DNA of 38,050 nt from Myxococcales bacterium (GTDB taxonomy: Bacteria > Myxococcota_A > Polyangia > Polyangiales > Polyangiaceae). The position numbers and the translations under genes are program-made. The notes under the pieces were generated by a model. The model did no database searches. It was not told where the DNA came from and saw only the letters and a list, made by a program, of their open reading frames with translations. Location of the stretch: positions 1 through 38,050 of the forward strand of contig JACRDA010000035.1 of the NCBI GenBank assembly GCA_016212965.1, read 5' to 3'. Shown piece by piece: positions 23,882 to 33,545 of the stretch (positions are counted from its first letter, which is position 1; each line of letters starts with the position of its first letter).

Positions 23882-24340
23882 TCAGGGCGCGCAGCCGCAG
23901 GTCGGCGCTGCGCCGGCGAGCTTCGGGACGGCGGCCGCGTAGACGACCGTGCCGCCGCCCGCGTCGGCGCGCGCGGTCAGGCGGAAGGAGGCGCCGCTCG
24001 GGGTCGTGCAGGCGACGGTGAGCCCCCGGAAGAGCTGCCACTCGTCGCCGAGCGACGAAGGATCGGTGTCCGCGTAGGTGAGCTGCAAGGTGGCCGGCGT
24101 GACGAGCACGACATCGTGGGTCGTGTAGTCGGCCTCGACGCGCGCGACCTCCTTGCAGTCGTGGGCGGCGTCGCAGGCCGCGCGGGTCGCGAAGACGGCC
24201 GGGGTCGCGCGTCCATCGAGCGCGCAGCAGGCCTTCATGTTGCGCATCGTGGCGCAGACCTGCTCCGCGGGTGGCGGCGGCTCGGCCGGAGCCCGGGCGC
24301 AGGCGGCGAGGAGCAGGGCGAGCGAGGCGGGGCGCGGCAT
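23882..24340 (-). CDS. Small Cys-rich lipoprotein (152 aa), unknown function
   Basis: ATG at 24340 gives a short lipoprotein signal (lipobox LLAAC, residues 10-14). A Pro-rich spacer follows, then CATMRNMKACCALDG near residue 30 with three Cys, further Cys at AACDAAHDC, and a C-terminal CGCAP. The middle is beta-like (TTHDVVLVTPATLQLTYAD, GLTVACTTPSGASFRL). No family recognised. Nearly all Cys lie in pairs, compatible with disulfides in the periplasm. It lies between the dehydrogenase operon and the radical SAM gene on the same strand; 15 bases separate it from the radical SAM stop. Confidence 0.65.
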   Translation of the reverse strand: MPRPASLALLLAACARAPAEPPPPAEQVCATMRNMKACCALDGRATPAVFATRAACDAAHDCKEVARVEADYTTHDVVLVTPATLQLTYADTDPSSLGDEWQLFRGLTVACTTPSGASFRLTARADAGGGTVVYAAAVPKLAGAAPTCGCAP

Positions 24341-24354
24341 GGTGGTACCGAGCC

Positions 24355-25414
24355 CTAGACCATGAGCGGGAGCCGTGCGCCACCCGCGAGCGGCGCCACG
24401 TGCTCGGCCCGGAAGCCGCGGTGCTCGAGCGCGCAGTCCGGGTAGCGGTCGAGGAGCATGGGGTGGGACCACATGCGGTCGAGCGCGGCGTCGAGGTCGC
24501 CCGCGCGCACGTCCCCGAAGCCGAACGGGAAGAAGTGGCAGGGCTGGAGCTCGCCGTAGGGCGAGACGTACACGATGCGGCGTGCGAAGGCGGCGCAGCT
24601 CCGGCCCGCGGCCTTCTCGGCGTCGTCCGTGAGCCAGGCGTAGCCCGAGCGGCACAGGCTCCGCAGGCGCGCCCGCTCCGGGGCGTCGAGGAGCGCCTCG
24701 TCGCCCTGGTGGAGCCACGCCCCCGAGGGGCGCACCGCGAAGAGGCGCACGCCCGCCGCGCCGAGCGCCCGCCCGGCCGCGAGCGCCGCCTCGACGTCGC
24801 CGTTCCACACGTTCTCGCGGCGCACGCACACCGACAGAAAGCAGGGCAGGCCCTGTCGCGCGCACGCCCGCACGGCACGCTCGACGGCCGCCCGGCGCCG
24901 CGCGGCCTGGGCGTCCTTCGGCGCGCCGAGCTCCCACGCGACGAACACGCTGTTGAGGCCGGCGGCGAGGAGCCGCTCGATGCGAGCCTCGTCGAGCGCG
25001 AGGCCGTTGGTCGACAGGTGCAAGAAGAGCCCGCGCGCGGTCGCCGCCCGGACGAGCTCGTCGAGATCGCGGCGCAAGAGGCACTCGCCCGCCGAGGAAA
25101 GACACGTGGTGGAACACGTGGCGCGAGCGCGCGACGGCGTCGAGCAGGCGCACGACCTCCGCCGTCCCGAGTTCGCCCCGGCCGTCCTTGCGGTAGCCGT
25201 CGGTCGCGCAGTACGCGCAGCGGTACTGGCACCGGTGCGTGAGCCCGATGCTCACGAGCCCGCGCGGGTAGCGGTCGGGTGGGCGCTCGAGCCAGTCGCG
25301 CACCACGCGCTCGACCTGGGCCCGGTTCGCCCGCGCGTAGGAGCGGTGCCAGGCGAAGCGCAGCCACGCCAGTCGCTCGCGGAGCGCGCCTTTCGCCTCG
25401 ATTCGCATCGCCAT
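24355..25414 (-). pseudogene. Radical SAM enzyme with C-terminal SPASM-like Cys, interrupted by a one-base frameshift
   Basis: Reading from ATG 25414: MAMRIEAKG, then SIGLTHRCQYRCAYCATDGY with the CxxxCxxC cluster motif (about residues 60-68). At 25088-25093 (GGC GGG CGA on the coding strand) the frame must shift to continue into GECLLRRDLDELVRAAT, which restores the normal radical SAM 'GGE' motif. The rest (240 residues in the other frame) has STNGLALDEARIERLLAAGL, RRENVWNG, and a SPASM-like end VSPYGELQPCHFFPFGFGDV plus a late Cys. Total length 1060 bases is 3n+1; removing one G from the GGG run yields 352 residues. Either a true pseudogene or a sequence error. Substrate unknown; the SPASM-like C-terminus suggests peptide or other maturase-type chemistry. 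Confidence 0.85.
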
Positions 25415-25582
25415 GACGGAGCCCGAGAGGAAGCGTACCACGAGCACCCGCCCGCGCCTCCGCCCCCGCGCCCGGCCTCGGCCTCGGTCTCGGCCGCCGG
25501 AAACGTGCTGCCGCGGGCCTACGATGGCGACCGCCGCGACACCTCCGGGCGCGTCGCGGACATACACTCGTGAGCCGACCTC

Positions 25583-26203
25583 ATGAGAACCGCGCCGTCC
25601 TCGTCCGACGACGAGCGGCCCGCCGAGCTACTCGCCCGCGTCGCGGCGGGTGACGACGGGGCGCTCGTCCGCTTCTACGAACGCTCGGTCGACGGCCTCT
25701 ACCGCTTCGTCTTCTACCGCGTCGGCCGGGACGCCGCCGCGTGCGAGGACGTCGTGCAGGAGACCTTCCTCGCGGCGCTCGGGCGCACGCACGAGTACGA
25801 CGCCGCGCGAGGCTCGCTCCGGAGCTGGCTCTGCCAGCTGTCGCGCAACGTCATCCGAAAGCACCTCCGGGCGCAGAAGCGGACCGTGGAGCTCGCCATG
25901 TGGGAACGACTGGACGACACCTTGACCCGCGCCCTCGAGAGCCTCGAGCGCGAGGCCCTGCTCGACGAGGTGCTCGAGCAGAAGGAGACGCACGACCTCG
26001 TGTACCTCGCGATGGACAACCTGCCCGACTCGTACCGGCGCGTGCTCGAGCAGAAGTACGTCGACGGCGCGACCCTCGAGGCGCTCGCCACCGAGCGCGG
26101 CCTGTCGGTCGACGCCGTGAAGTCGCTCCTCGCGCGCGCCCGCCGCGCCTTCCGCGAGGCGCTCGTCGCGCTCGGCCTCGGAGCGGCGGAGGTGGCGTCG
26201 TGA
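25583..26203 (+). CDS. ECF-like RNA polymerase sigma-70 factor
   Basis: 206 residues. Region 2 (about 21-95): GALVRFYERSVDGLYRFVFYRVG (partial), CEDVVQETFLAALG, SWLCQLSRNVIRKHLRAQKR. Region 4 (about 135-195): LVYLAMDNLPDSYRRVLEQKYVDG (partial), LEALATERGLSVDAVKSLLARARRAFRE (partial). There is no sigma-1.1 or sigma-3 domain. The stop overlaps the start of the giant FecR-VIT-VWA gene (GTGA), showing translational coupling; in sigma/FecR pairs the downstream product controls sigma activity. The linker between regions is longer and more acidic than usual. No autoregulatory promoter can be shown by eye. It diverges from the broken radical SAM gene. Confidence 0.9.
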   Translation: MRTAPSSSDDERPAELLARVAAGDDGALVRFYERSVDGLYRFVFYRVGRDAAACEDVVQETFLAALGRTHEYDAARGSLRSWLCQLSRNVIRKHLRAQKRTVELAMWERLDDTLTRALESLEREALLDEVLEQKETHDLVYLAMDNLPDSYRRVLEQKYVDGATLEALATERGLSVDAVKSLLARARRAFREALVALGLGAAEVAS

Positions 26204-29200
26204 GCCGCCCGCCGCGCGACCCGGGCGACCTTGGCGGCCAGCGCGGCGAGGGTGGCCAGGGCACCGAGGGGGCCGAGCGCGCGAACGCCGAGGAGGGTGC
26301 GGAGCTCGAGCGCAACGTCGAGCGGCTGCTGCTCCGTGCGAAGAGCCCGCCCCACATGGCGCCCGCGGCCCGGGACCGGGTGCTCGTCGCGCTCCGCGCC
26401 GCGCAGGCCGAGCGCCGCGGGGAGGCTGCGGGGAGGCGTCCGGCGCGCGCCACCTGGCTCGCGCGCGGGCGCGGTCGCCTCGTCGTCGGTGGGGCGCTCG
26501 CGCTCGCCGCTGCCGCGCTCGCCGTCTACGCGCTGCGCCGCGGTCCGGACGCGCCCGTCGCCGAGGTGCGCTACGACAATCCCGGTCCGTTCGTGCGGCG
26601 CGTGGCGCTGCGCGACGGCTCCGAGGTCGCGCTCGACGTGGGCGCCGCGCTCGTCGAGCGCGCGCCGCGCGAGGTGGTCCTGCTCGCGGGCCAGGCCCTG
26701 TTCGACGTGGGCGAGGGTCCGCGCGGACAAGGCGCGCGAGCCGCCGGGGCGCCGGACGCCGCCGTCCCGGGCCCGGCCTTCGCGCTCCACACCGACGCGG
26801 GCACGGCCGTCGCGCGCGCCACGCGCTTCTGGGCCCGCGCCTCGGCGGACGAGACGGAGGTGGCGGTCGCCAGGGGCGAGGTCGAGCTCGCGAGCACCGC
26901 GGGCGAGCGTCGCACGCTCGGCGTCGGCGAGGAGGGCATCCTGCGCGGTGGGGCGGGCATCGAGGCGGGTCGCGCCCGGCGCCTGAGCTACCTCGCCGCC
27001 TTCGCGCGCGCGGTGGAGAGCGACGCGCCGCCGGTCGCGCCCGGGCCGCGCGGCGCGCGCGTGGCCCGCGAGCCGCGCTGGGGCGGGCAGGTGGCGCTCG
27101 AGCTGCGCGAGCTGTCGGTCGACGTGCACGTCGAGGACGGGGTCGCGCGCACGACGATCGACCAGACCTGGTTCAACCCGCGCACGCGCCAGCTCGAGGG
27201 GGTCTACTCCTTTCCGGTGCCACACGGTGCCGCGCTCTCGCGGCTCGCGATGTACGTCGACGGCCGGCGCATGGAGGGCGCGACGGTGGGCCGCTCGGAG
27301 GGGCGCGAGATCTACGAGAGCATCGTCCACGAGCGCCGCGACCCGGCCCTGCTCGAGTGGATGGGCGGCGACGCCTTCCGCATGCGCGTCTTCCCGCTGC
27401 CGCCGCGGCGCGAGAAGCGCATCTTCCTCGAGTACACCGAGCGACTCCCGCGGCTCTACCACACGATGCGCCTCGTCGTGCCGATGCCGCCGCTCGCGGA
27501 CCCGGCGGGTCACGCGCGCCTCAAGGTGCGCATCGTCGGGGGGGCGGCCTACGAGCTCGGCTCGCCGAGCCACGCGCTCACGGTGGCCGAGGGCGGGGCG
27601 GACCGCATCCTCGGCTGGGAGGCACGGCAGGCCGAGATCGGGCGCGACTTCGTGGTCACGCTGCGCGAGCGCGAGCCCGGCAAGGAGGCCCTGCGCCGCA
27701 GCTTCGAGCTGGGCGGCGAGCGGCTCGCGCTCGTCGCCGCGACCCCCGATCTGCGCGCCGCCGTCGCGGCGTCCGGGGGCCCCACCGAGAGCCGCACGGA
27801 GCGCCGCGCGGTCGTCGTCTTGTACGACGTGTCGGCCTCGCGGAGCGCGCCCGAGCTCGAGGCCGGGCGGCGCTTCGCCGACGGCCTGCTCGACGCGCTC
27901 GATCCGCGGGACGAGGTCGCCTTCGTGGCGATGGCCCACGACGCGGTCGTGGTCGGCGCCGGCCTCGGCCCGGTCGGGGCGGTCGAGCGAGGTGCGCTCC
28001 GCGACGAGCTCCGGCAGCGCGGCGATGGGGTCGGCGACTCGCGCCTCGATCTCGGGGTCACGGCCGCGCTCGAGCTCCTGCGTGGGGCGGCCGCGCCGGA
28101 GCACCACATCGTCTACCTCGGCGACGGCGTGCTCGTCGCGGACGGGAGCCCCGGCGCCAGGACCTCGGTGGGCGAGCTCCGCGAGCTCCTCGGCGGTCGG
28201 GCGCGCTTCTTCGGCGTCGGCATCGGCGACGCCGTGGACCGCGGCACGCTCGACGGGCTCGCGAGCGCGACGGGCGGGCTCGCCCTGTCGGTCGGCGAGG
28301 ACGAGGATCTCGCGGCGCGAGCCTTCGACCTCGTGGCGGCGAGCTACACGCCGTGCGTGCAGAAGCTCACGGCCGTCGTCGAGGGCGCGGATGCGAGCGC
28401 GCTCGCGTCGGCCACGGTCGCGCTCGGCGCGGGGCAGCTCTGCGACGGCGAGGAGCTCGCGGTCATCGCGCAGACGCCCGTCGGCGCGGACGCGCGCACC
28501 GTGCGGGTGAAGGGCGAGCTCGAGGGTGCGCCCTGGGAGCTCGCCCTGCCCCTCGCGGGCGGCCGCCCGGGCGCGGGCTACCTGCCGCGGCTCGCCGCCG
28601 AGTGGCGCGTGCGCGAGCTGCTGCGCGCGTCGCCGCCCGTGGCCGGGAGCGCCGAGTCGCCGCACGAGGCCGAGGTGACGGCGCTCGCGAAGAAGCACTT
28701 TCTCGTGACGCCGTTCACCTCGCTCATCGTGCTCGAGACCGACGCCATGTACGCGCGCTTCGGGCTCGAGCGGCGGCCGGCCGGGGGCTGGGCGTACTAC
28801 GCATCGCCCGAGTCGGTGCCCGTGCGCTACGAGCCCGTGGGCAGCGAGTCCGGCGCCGTGGACGACGGCGAAGTGCTGCGGCGCGAGCCCGGCGCGCTCT
28901 TCGCGAGCGAGGACGTGCGCGTGCGGCGCGTGCGCATGGGCGGCGTCGATCGCACGTCCCCGCGCACGCGCGGCGAGGGCTTCGGCACGGGGCGGGGGCG
29001 CCTCGGGGGCGAGCACCGGGCGAAGTACAAGGCCGGGGCGAAGGGCCCCAGCTCGGGCTCGGTGCGCAAGTCCGCCGGGCCGAGTCACGTGCGCTTCACG
29101 GACGTGGTCGCGCAGGCGCAACCCCGGAGTGCAAGCGTCACGACGGTGTTCGGGGCCCTCGATCCGGACGTCGCGCGAGCGCGCGAGGGCGGGGGCTGGC

Positions 29201-31551
29201 TCGGCGACGCTTACCGGGGCGCCGAGCTCACCGCGTTCCGGCACGGCAGCGACCCGGGCTTCCGCGATCTCTCGGAGCTCGCGCCCGGCCTCTTCGACCT
29301 CGAGGTGGATGCCGCGCTCGACTACGTGGCGGCGCTGCCGGCCGGCGACGACGCCCGCGACGCCCGCGCGCTCGAGCTGCTCGGCCAGGCGGCGCGGGCG
29401 CGCGCGGGGCAGACCTTCAGGGACGAAGCGCGGGGCGAGACCTGGCGCGCCCGGGCCGACGGCTCGGTCGAGCGCGACGCCCTGCTCCCGACCGGTGTCC
29501 GCGAGCTCGCGCGCCTCGCAGGGGGCGAGCTCCGCCTCGACTACCCCGAGCTCGGGCTCTCGACGCGGCGGCGCGCGGCGGGCGGCGTGGCGTGGTGGCT
29601 CGCGACCCTCGTGCCGGCGTTCGCGCCGGGCCCCGAGCTCTGTCTCGGCCTGCGCGTGTCGCTCGTCGACGAGCACACCGTCCGGCTGGCGCCGAGCGCG
29701 GAGCCGGCGGTGAGCGACGAGGTCGCGCTGCCCGAGCTCGAGTACGTGCTCGACGACGCCGGCCGCGTGACACGCGTGCGCCAGCGCCTCGCGCGCGGCC
29801 CGGTCGAGACCCGCCTCGTGTGGGGCGACGGCCGCGTCACCGTCGAGGTCGACGGCGAGCCCGCGCGCACGCTCGCCGTCGGCGCGGTCGGCGCGGACGC
29901 GGTGCCCGCACCGGCGGAGCTCGTGACCGTCGAGCTGCCGCTCCGGAGCCCGGGCTACTGGCTCGAGCGCGTGCCCGAGCTGTCCGACCCGCACGCGGTC
30001 GCACAGGCCGAGCGACAGCTGCTCGCGAGCTACGCCGCGCTCGGCGACGACGCTCTGCTCGGCCAGCACCTCGAGGCGCTCGTCGCCGCGGCGGGTGCGC
30101 CCAGCCGGGGCGATCTCGTGCTCGCGAGCTCCGCCCTGGCGCGCGGCGCGGAGCACCGGAAGCTCGTCGAGTCCCTCGCCGCGGCGGACGTCGTGCGGGC
30201 CTACCTCGCCGCGGGCACGGGCTCCGCGGAGCTCGCCCGCGTAGCGGAGCGCTTCCCGGGTACGGGTGTCGGCGCGCTCGCCGGCTACCGGGCGCTCGTC
30301 CTCGATCTCGACCAGGATCGCGCGGGCGCGCTGCGCCGGCGCATGGAGGCGCTCGTGCCGCGGCTCGCCGGCGCGGCCTTCTTCCGCTACGCGGCCGTGC
30401 GCCGCGCGGCCCAGCGGCTCGGGTGGGACGGCGCGCTCGACGCCGTGGCCGTCTGGAAGCTGCTCGCGGACGACGCGGCGCTCGGTCCCGCGGCCGAGCG
30501 CGAGATCGCCAAGCTGCTCGCGCGGCGCGAGGGGCGGAGCGCCGAGGCGATGGCGCACCTCGGGCGCGCCTTCGAGCGCGGCTTCGAGCTCGGCTACCCG
30601 CTCTACTTCGACTGGCAGCTGAAGGAAGTGGTGCGCGGCGCCCGCGGCGCGCAGGGGCTGCAGCTCTTCGCGGCGCGCTGGCGCTCGCAAGTGCTCCTGC
30701 GCGGCAACGCCGACCAGGCGCTCGGTCTGCTCGAGGCCTCGGTGGATCCGTGGCGGCTCGGCGACGAGCCGCTCGTCGACCACCTCGCGCCCATCGCACG
30801 CCGCCTCGGCGAGGCGCCCGGCACTGGGGCGCGCCACGCCTATCTCGGGGCCGAGCTCCTGCTCGGCGCGGGCCGCCCGGCCGAGGCCGAGCGCCTGGTC
30901 TCCCCCTACGTCGCGGATGCCTCGCCGCTGCCCGAGATGCTCGAGCTCGCGGCCGTCGCGGCCGAGGAGCTCGGCGACCGGGACCGCGCGGCCGTGATCG
31001 TCGAGCGGCTCATCGCCGCGACGCGCGACAGCGGGGTCGAGATGGACGCCGTGCGCGGCTGGTACGAGGCCCTGCTGCGCCTGCGCCTGCGCGGCCCGAA
31101 CGCGAGCCCGGACGGCGGCCTCGCGGCGGCGCTCGCCGTGGCGAAGCGCTGGCGCCTCGAGGACCCCGGCAACGACCGCGTCGACGAGCTCATCGCGCGC
31201 GCGCTTTTCGCGGCGGCCCGGGCGGACGAGGCGCGGCGCTACGTCGCCTCGATCCCCGAGCGCAATCCGGCCGAGGGCGCCGCCTGGGCGAGCGCCGCGC
31301 GCCTGCTCGCGTCGGAGGGCGATCTCGAGCGCGCGGTCGGGCTCTACCGCGAGGCCGCCCGTGTCGAGCCGACCAACCCCACGTGGCTGCTCGCGGAGGC
31401 CCAGACGCGCCTCGCGCTCGCCGCGCCGGGCGACGCCGACCGCGCGCGCACGCTCCTGCGCCGCATCGCGAAGCGGAAATGGCAGGACCGCTTCCTCCCG
31501 GTAGTCTCCGACGCGCGCAGCCTGCTCGCCGACCCGACGCTCGGGCCGTGA
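26200..31551 (+). CDS. Giant single-pass FecR-VIT-VWA-TPR protein, coupled to the sigma factor
   Basis: 1783 residues from GTG 26200, with GGAGG 8 bases upstream; it overlaps the sigma stop. Residues 1-90 are cytoplasmic, charged and helical, with MAPAARDRVLVALRAAQAER resembling short anti-sigma segments. One TM (about 92-112, VVGGALALAAAALAVYAL). FecR-like domain about 131-254 (RRVALRDGSEVALDVGA, VAVARGEVELAS). VIT domain about 297-418 (LSVDVHVEDGVARTTIDQTW, YSFPVPHGAALSRL, GREIYESIVHERRDPALLEW). VWA about 537-716 with an intact DxSxS MIDAS (Asp543, Ser545, Ser547); TPFTSLIVLET near 837 closes the VIT-VWA unit as in relatives. The last about 700 residues are helical with TPR-like repeats near the C-terminus (LASEGDLERAVGLYREAARV). 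Probably a periplasmic sensor/scaffold that controls the sigma factor. Confidence 0.88.
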   Translation: MSRPPRDPGDLGGQRGEGGQGTEGAERANAEEGAELERNVERLLLRAKSPPHMAPAARDRVLVALRAAQAERRGEAAGRRPARATWLARGRGRLVVGGALALAAAALAVYALRRGPDAPVAEVRYDNPGPFVRRVALRDGSEVALDVGAALVERAPREVVLLAGQALFDVGEGPRGQGARAAGAPDAAVPGPAFALHTDAGTAVARATRFWARASADETEVAVARGEVELASTAGERRTLGVGEEGILRGGAGIEAGRARRLSYLAAFARAVESDAPPVAPGPRGARVAREPRWGGQVALELRELSVDVHVEDGVARTTIDQTWFNPRTRQLEGVYSFPVPHGAALSRLAMYVDGRRMEGATVGRSEGREIYESIVHERRDPALLEWMGGDAFRMRVFPLPPRREKRIFLEYTERLPRLYHTMRLVVPMPPLADPAGHARLKVRIVGGAAYELGSPSHALTVAEGGADRILGWEARQAEIGRDFVVTLREREPGKEALRRSFELGGERLALVAATPDLRAAVAASGGPTESRTERRAVVVLYDVSASRSAPELEAGRRFADGLLDALDPRDEVAFVAMAHDAVVVGAGLGPVGAVERGALRDELRQRGDGVGDSRLDLGVTAALELLRGAAAPEHHIVYLGDGVLVADGSPGARTSVGELRELLGGRARFFGVGIGDAVDRGTLDGLASATGGLALSVGEDEDLAARAFDLVAASYTPCVQKLTAVVEGADASALASATVALGAGQLCDGEELAVIAQTPVGADARTVRVKGELEGAPWELALPLAGGRPGAGYLPRLAAEWRVRELLRASPPVAGSAESPHEAEVTALAKKHFLVTPFTSLIVLETDAMYARFGLERRPAGGWAYYASPESVPVRYEPVGSESGAVDDGEVLRREPGALFASEDVRVRRVRMGGVDRTSPRTRGEGFGTGRGRLGGEHRAKYKAGAKGPSSGSVRKSAGPSHVRFTDVVAQAQPRSASVTTVFGALDPDVARAREGGGWLGDAYRGAELTAFRHGSDPGFRDLSELAPGLFDLEVDAALDYVAALPAGDDARDARALELLGQAARARAGQTFRDEARGETWRARADGSVERDALLPTGVRELARLAGGELRLDYPELGLSTRRRAAGGVAWWLATLVPAFAPGPELCLGLRVSLVDEHTVRLAPSAEPAVSDEVALPELEYVLDDAGRVTRVRQRLARGPVETRLVWGDGRVTVEVDGEPARTLAVGAVGADAVPAPAELVTVELPLRSPGYWLERVPELSDPHAVAQAERQLLASYAALGDDALLGQHLEALVAAAGAPSRGDLVLASSALARGAEHRKLVESLAAADVVRAYLAAGTGSAELARVAERFPGTGVGALAGYRALVLDLDQDRAGALRRRMEALVPRLAGAAFFRYAAVRRAAQRLGWDGALDAVAVWKLLADDAALGPAAEREIAKLLARREGRSAEAMAHLGRAFERGFELGYPLYFDWQLKEVVRGARGAQGLQLFAARWRSQVLLRGNADQALGLLEASVDPWRLGDEPLVDHLAPIARRLGEAPGTGARHAYLGAELLLGAGRPAEAERLVSPYVADASPLPEMLELAAVAAEELGDRDRAAVIVERLIAATRDSGVEMDAVRGWYEALLRLRLRGPNASPDGGLAAALAVAKRWRLEDPGNDRVDELIARALFAAARADEARRYVASIPERNPAEGAAWASAARLLASEGDLERAVGLYREAARVEPTNPTWLLAEAQTRLALAAPGDADRARTLLRRIAKRKWQDRFLPVVSDARSLLADPTLGP

Positions 31552-31588
31552 GCGGCACGCGCCTTCGTTCTTCGCTCTGCGACGCTCG

Positions 31589-32113
31589 TCAGAGCCCGAG
31601 GCTCTGGTCGACCGCCTCGTTCGTCTTCTGGGCGCTCTCGACGATGGACAGGTAGACGGCGTCGCCCGAGAGGCCCCGGTCGCGCGCCCGCTCGACGAGC
31701 CAGTCCCAGCTCGGACCGTCGGGCGCGCCGTACTTGGCGCGGTCGCGCGCCTCGAGCGCCGCGACCTCTGCCGCGTCCGCCATCATCGCCCGCGCCGTCA
31801 GGCGCGCGCCGTGGCGCGTCTCGAAGGCGCGTCGGGCGCGCGTCTCGGCATCGAGCCCGGCCGCGCGGTGCGCCTCGTCCTCGGTGCCGATACGCCGCAC
31901 GCGGCACAGGTAGAGCTCGCGGATGGCGCGGTCGTCCCAGCGGCGCCCCGCGGCGCGCGCCTCGGCGGCGCCGGACGGGGTCGTGGGCAGCGAAGCGTCG
32001 GCGAGCACGGCCGGGCAGCGCGCCGCGAGCTCCGCCTCGCCCCCGGTCCGCGAGCAGCCGAGCCAGAAGAGCGCGCTGGCGAGGACGAGGCGGCGGCGAG
32101 ACGGCGAGCCCAA
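31589..32113 (-). CDS. Lipoprotein (174 aa), unknown function
   Basis: The start is TTG 32113, the only initiator that leaves a full signal: RRRLVLASALFWLGC with lipobox WLGC at residues 17-20; GGTGG lies just upstream. The mature protein is helical and charged, with an Arg/Ala-rich middle (EARAAGRRWDDRAIRELYLC) and a C-terminal block GLSGDAVYLSIVESAQKTNE. No family recognised. Two extra Cys occur in the mature part. It converges on the giant FecR-VIT-VWA gene with a 37-base gap and diverges from the next lipoprotein gene, so it is probably monocistronic. Confidence 0.7.
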   Translation of the reverse strand: MGSPSRRRLVLASALFWLGCSRTGGEAELAARCPAVLADASLPTTPSGAAEARAAGRRWDDRAIRELYLCRVRRIGTEDEAHRAAGLDAETRARRAFETRHGARLTARAMMADAAEVAALEARDRAKYGAPDGPSWDWLVERARDRGLSGDAVYLSIVESAQKTNEAVDQSLGL

Positions 32114-32236
32114 CCACCGGAGCCTAGCAGCTCGCCGGGCGCACGGGCGCGCGGGCGCACGGGGCCTCGTGAGCGGGTCCGGCGTCGGCTATGCTGCTTC
32201 GCGCGGGGGCGCACGCGCCCGCGACGGAGCGAGACG

Positions 32237-33373
32237 ATGCGATCACGGCTACTGGGACTTCGATGGCTCACCCTGTCCGTGGCGGCTGCCGCCCTCGGCT
32301 GCGCCAGCGGCGCCAAGGACGACCCCGTCGGCACGCAGACGTCGACGACCACCCACTCGGGTGGTCACGGCGGGAGCACGGCGCAGGGCGGAGGCGGCGC
32401 GGGTGGTGCGGGCGGCCTCGGAACCGGCGGCTCCGGCGCGTGCGCCGGCGCGCTCGATGGCACCCCGTGCGGCGACCCGGGCGAGCCCGAGTGCGATCTG
32501 TCGGCCTGTGCCGCGGGACAGTGCGTCCCGTCGCTCGCGGCGCTCGACGCCCCGTGCGGCTCGGCCGTCGACACCGAGTGCGACCCGGCCGACGGCTGCG
32601 ACGGCCAGGGCGCGTGCGAGACCCGCATCGCGGCCTCGGGCGCCTCGTGCGGCGACACCACCGAGGCCACCTGTGACCACGCGGACAGCTGCGACGGCCA
32701 GGGTGCGTGCCTCGACAACCTCGAGGCGGCGAGCGTGCCCTGCGGCTCGGCCGCCGACACGACGTGCACCGACCCGGACAGCTGCGACGGCGCCGGCGTG
32801 TGCTTGGCGGCGAACGCGGCCGACGGCCTCGTGTGCGACGACTGTCAGGCCGGTCCCGGCCAGTGCACGGTCTGCGGCGCGGGGGTGTGCCTCGGCAACT
32901 GCGCCGCCGGTGCGCTCACGACCCTCTACGCCAACAACAACGGCTTCCACGGCAACATGTTCGACATCGTGGCGCTCACCAACGTCACGATCTCGTCCTT
33001 CGACGCCAACCTCGCCCCGGGCGGGCACCAGATGGAGATCTACTACCGCCCCGGCACCTGGGTCGGCTTCGACCTGAGCTCGGCCGGCTGGACCCTCGCC
33101 GGCACGGCGGCCGTCAACTCCGCCGCCGCCGACCAGCCGACGCCCGTCCCCATCGCGGTGAACGTATCCATCCCGGCGGGGCAGCGGTACGCGTTCTACG
33201 TCACGACGGGCGGCACGAGCATGGAGTACACGGACGGCACCGCCGTCGGCAACGTCGCGGCCCAGAACGCCGACCTTCAGGTGCTCGAGGGCAACGGCAA
33301 CCAGTACCCGTTCATGAGCGGCTTCACGCCCCGCATCTGGAACGGGACGGTGCACTACGACGCCTGTCCGTAG
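32237..33373 (+). CDS. Lipoprotein with 'CDGxGxC' Cys repeats and a C-terminal beta domain
   Basis: 378 residues from ATG 32237. Signal with lipobox ALGC (about residues 19-22); then a Gly/Thr-rich spacer. From about 70 to 220 there are repeated Cys units (TPCGD, CDLSACAAGQC, CDPADGCDGQGAC, CDHADSCDGQGAC, CTDPDSCDGAGVC), each about 40 residues, a repeat class frequent in myxobacterial surface proteins. The C-terminal domain (about 240-378) is beta-rich (TTLYANNNGFHGNMFDIVAL, DANLAPGGHQMEIYY, YAFYVTTGGTSMEYTDG) and resembles those found after such repeats in other myxobacterial proteins. Probably a calcium-tolerant, disulfide-stabilised surface protein; function unknown. Confidence 0.8.
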   Translation: MRSRLLGLRWLTLSVAAAALGCASGAKDDPVGTQTSTTTHSGGHGGSTAQGGGGAGGAGGLGTGGSGACAGALDGTPCGDPGEPECDLSACAAGQCVPSLAALDAPCGSAVDTECDPADGCDGQGACETRIAASGASCGDTTEATCDHADSCDGQGACLDNLEAASVPCGSAADTTCTDPDSCDGAGVCLAANAADGLVCDDCQAGPGQCTVCGAGVCLGNCAAGALTTLYANNNGFHGNMFDIVALTNVTISSFDANLAPGGHQMEIYYRPGTWVGFDLSSAGWTLAGTAAVNSAAADQPTPVPIAVNVSIPAGQRYAFYVTTGGTSMEYTDGTAVGNVAAQNADLQVLEGNGNQYPFMSGFTPRIWNGTVHYDACP

Positions 33374-33545
33374 CGCGCGTGCCGGGGCTTCCTCGACAAG
33401 GCGTGTCGGGCAGCGCCCCCATGTGCGGCAACGACTGCTCAGGTGCGAGCTTCGAGGTCGCCGTCTTCGCGACGGATTTCGACTACGACGCTCCGGTCTT
33501 CGACGCGGGCGCGTTCGACCCGGGTCTCGGCGGCGCGGCACCGCA

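Noticed and set aside
25714..30837. Very long open frame (1707 codons) on the minus strand opposite the giant FecR-VIT-VWA gene.
   Set aside because: It is Arg/Ala/Glu/Gly-rich with no recognisable domain, and arises because high GC gives few stops. The plus-strand frame has clear domains and a ribosome site.
27357..31655. 1432-codon plus-strand frame overlapping the giant gene.
   Set aside because: No domains, Arg-rich; the overlapping frame carries TM, VIT, VWA and TPR motifs.
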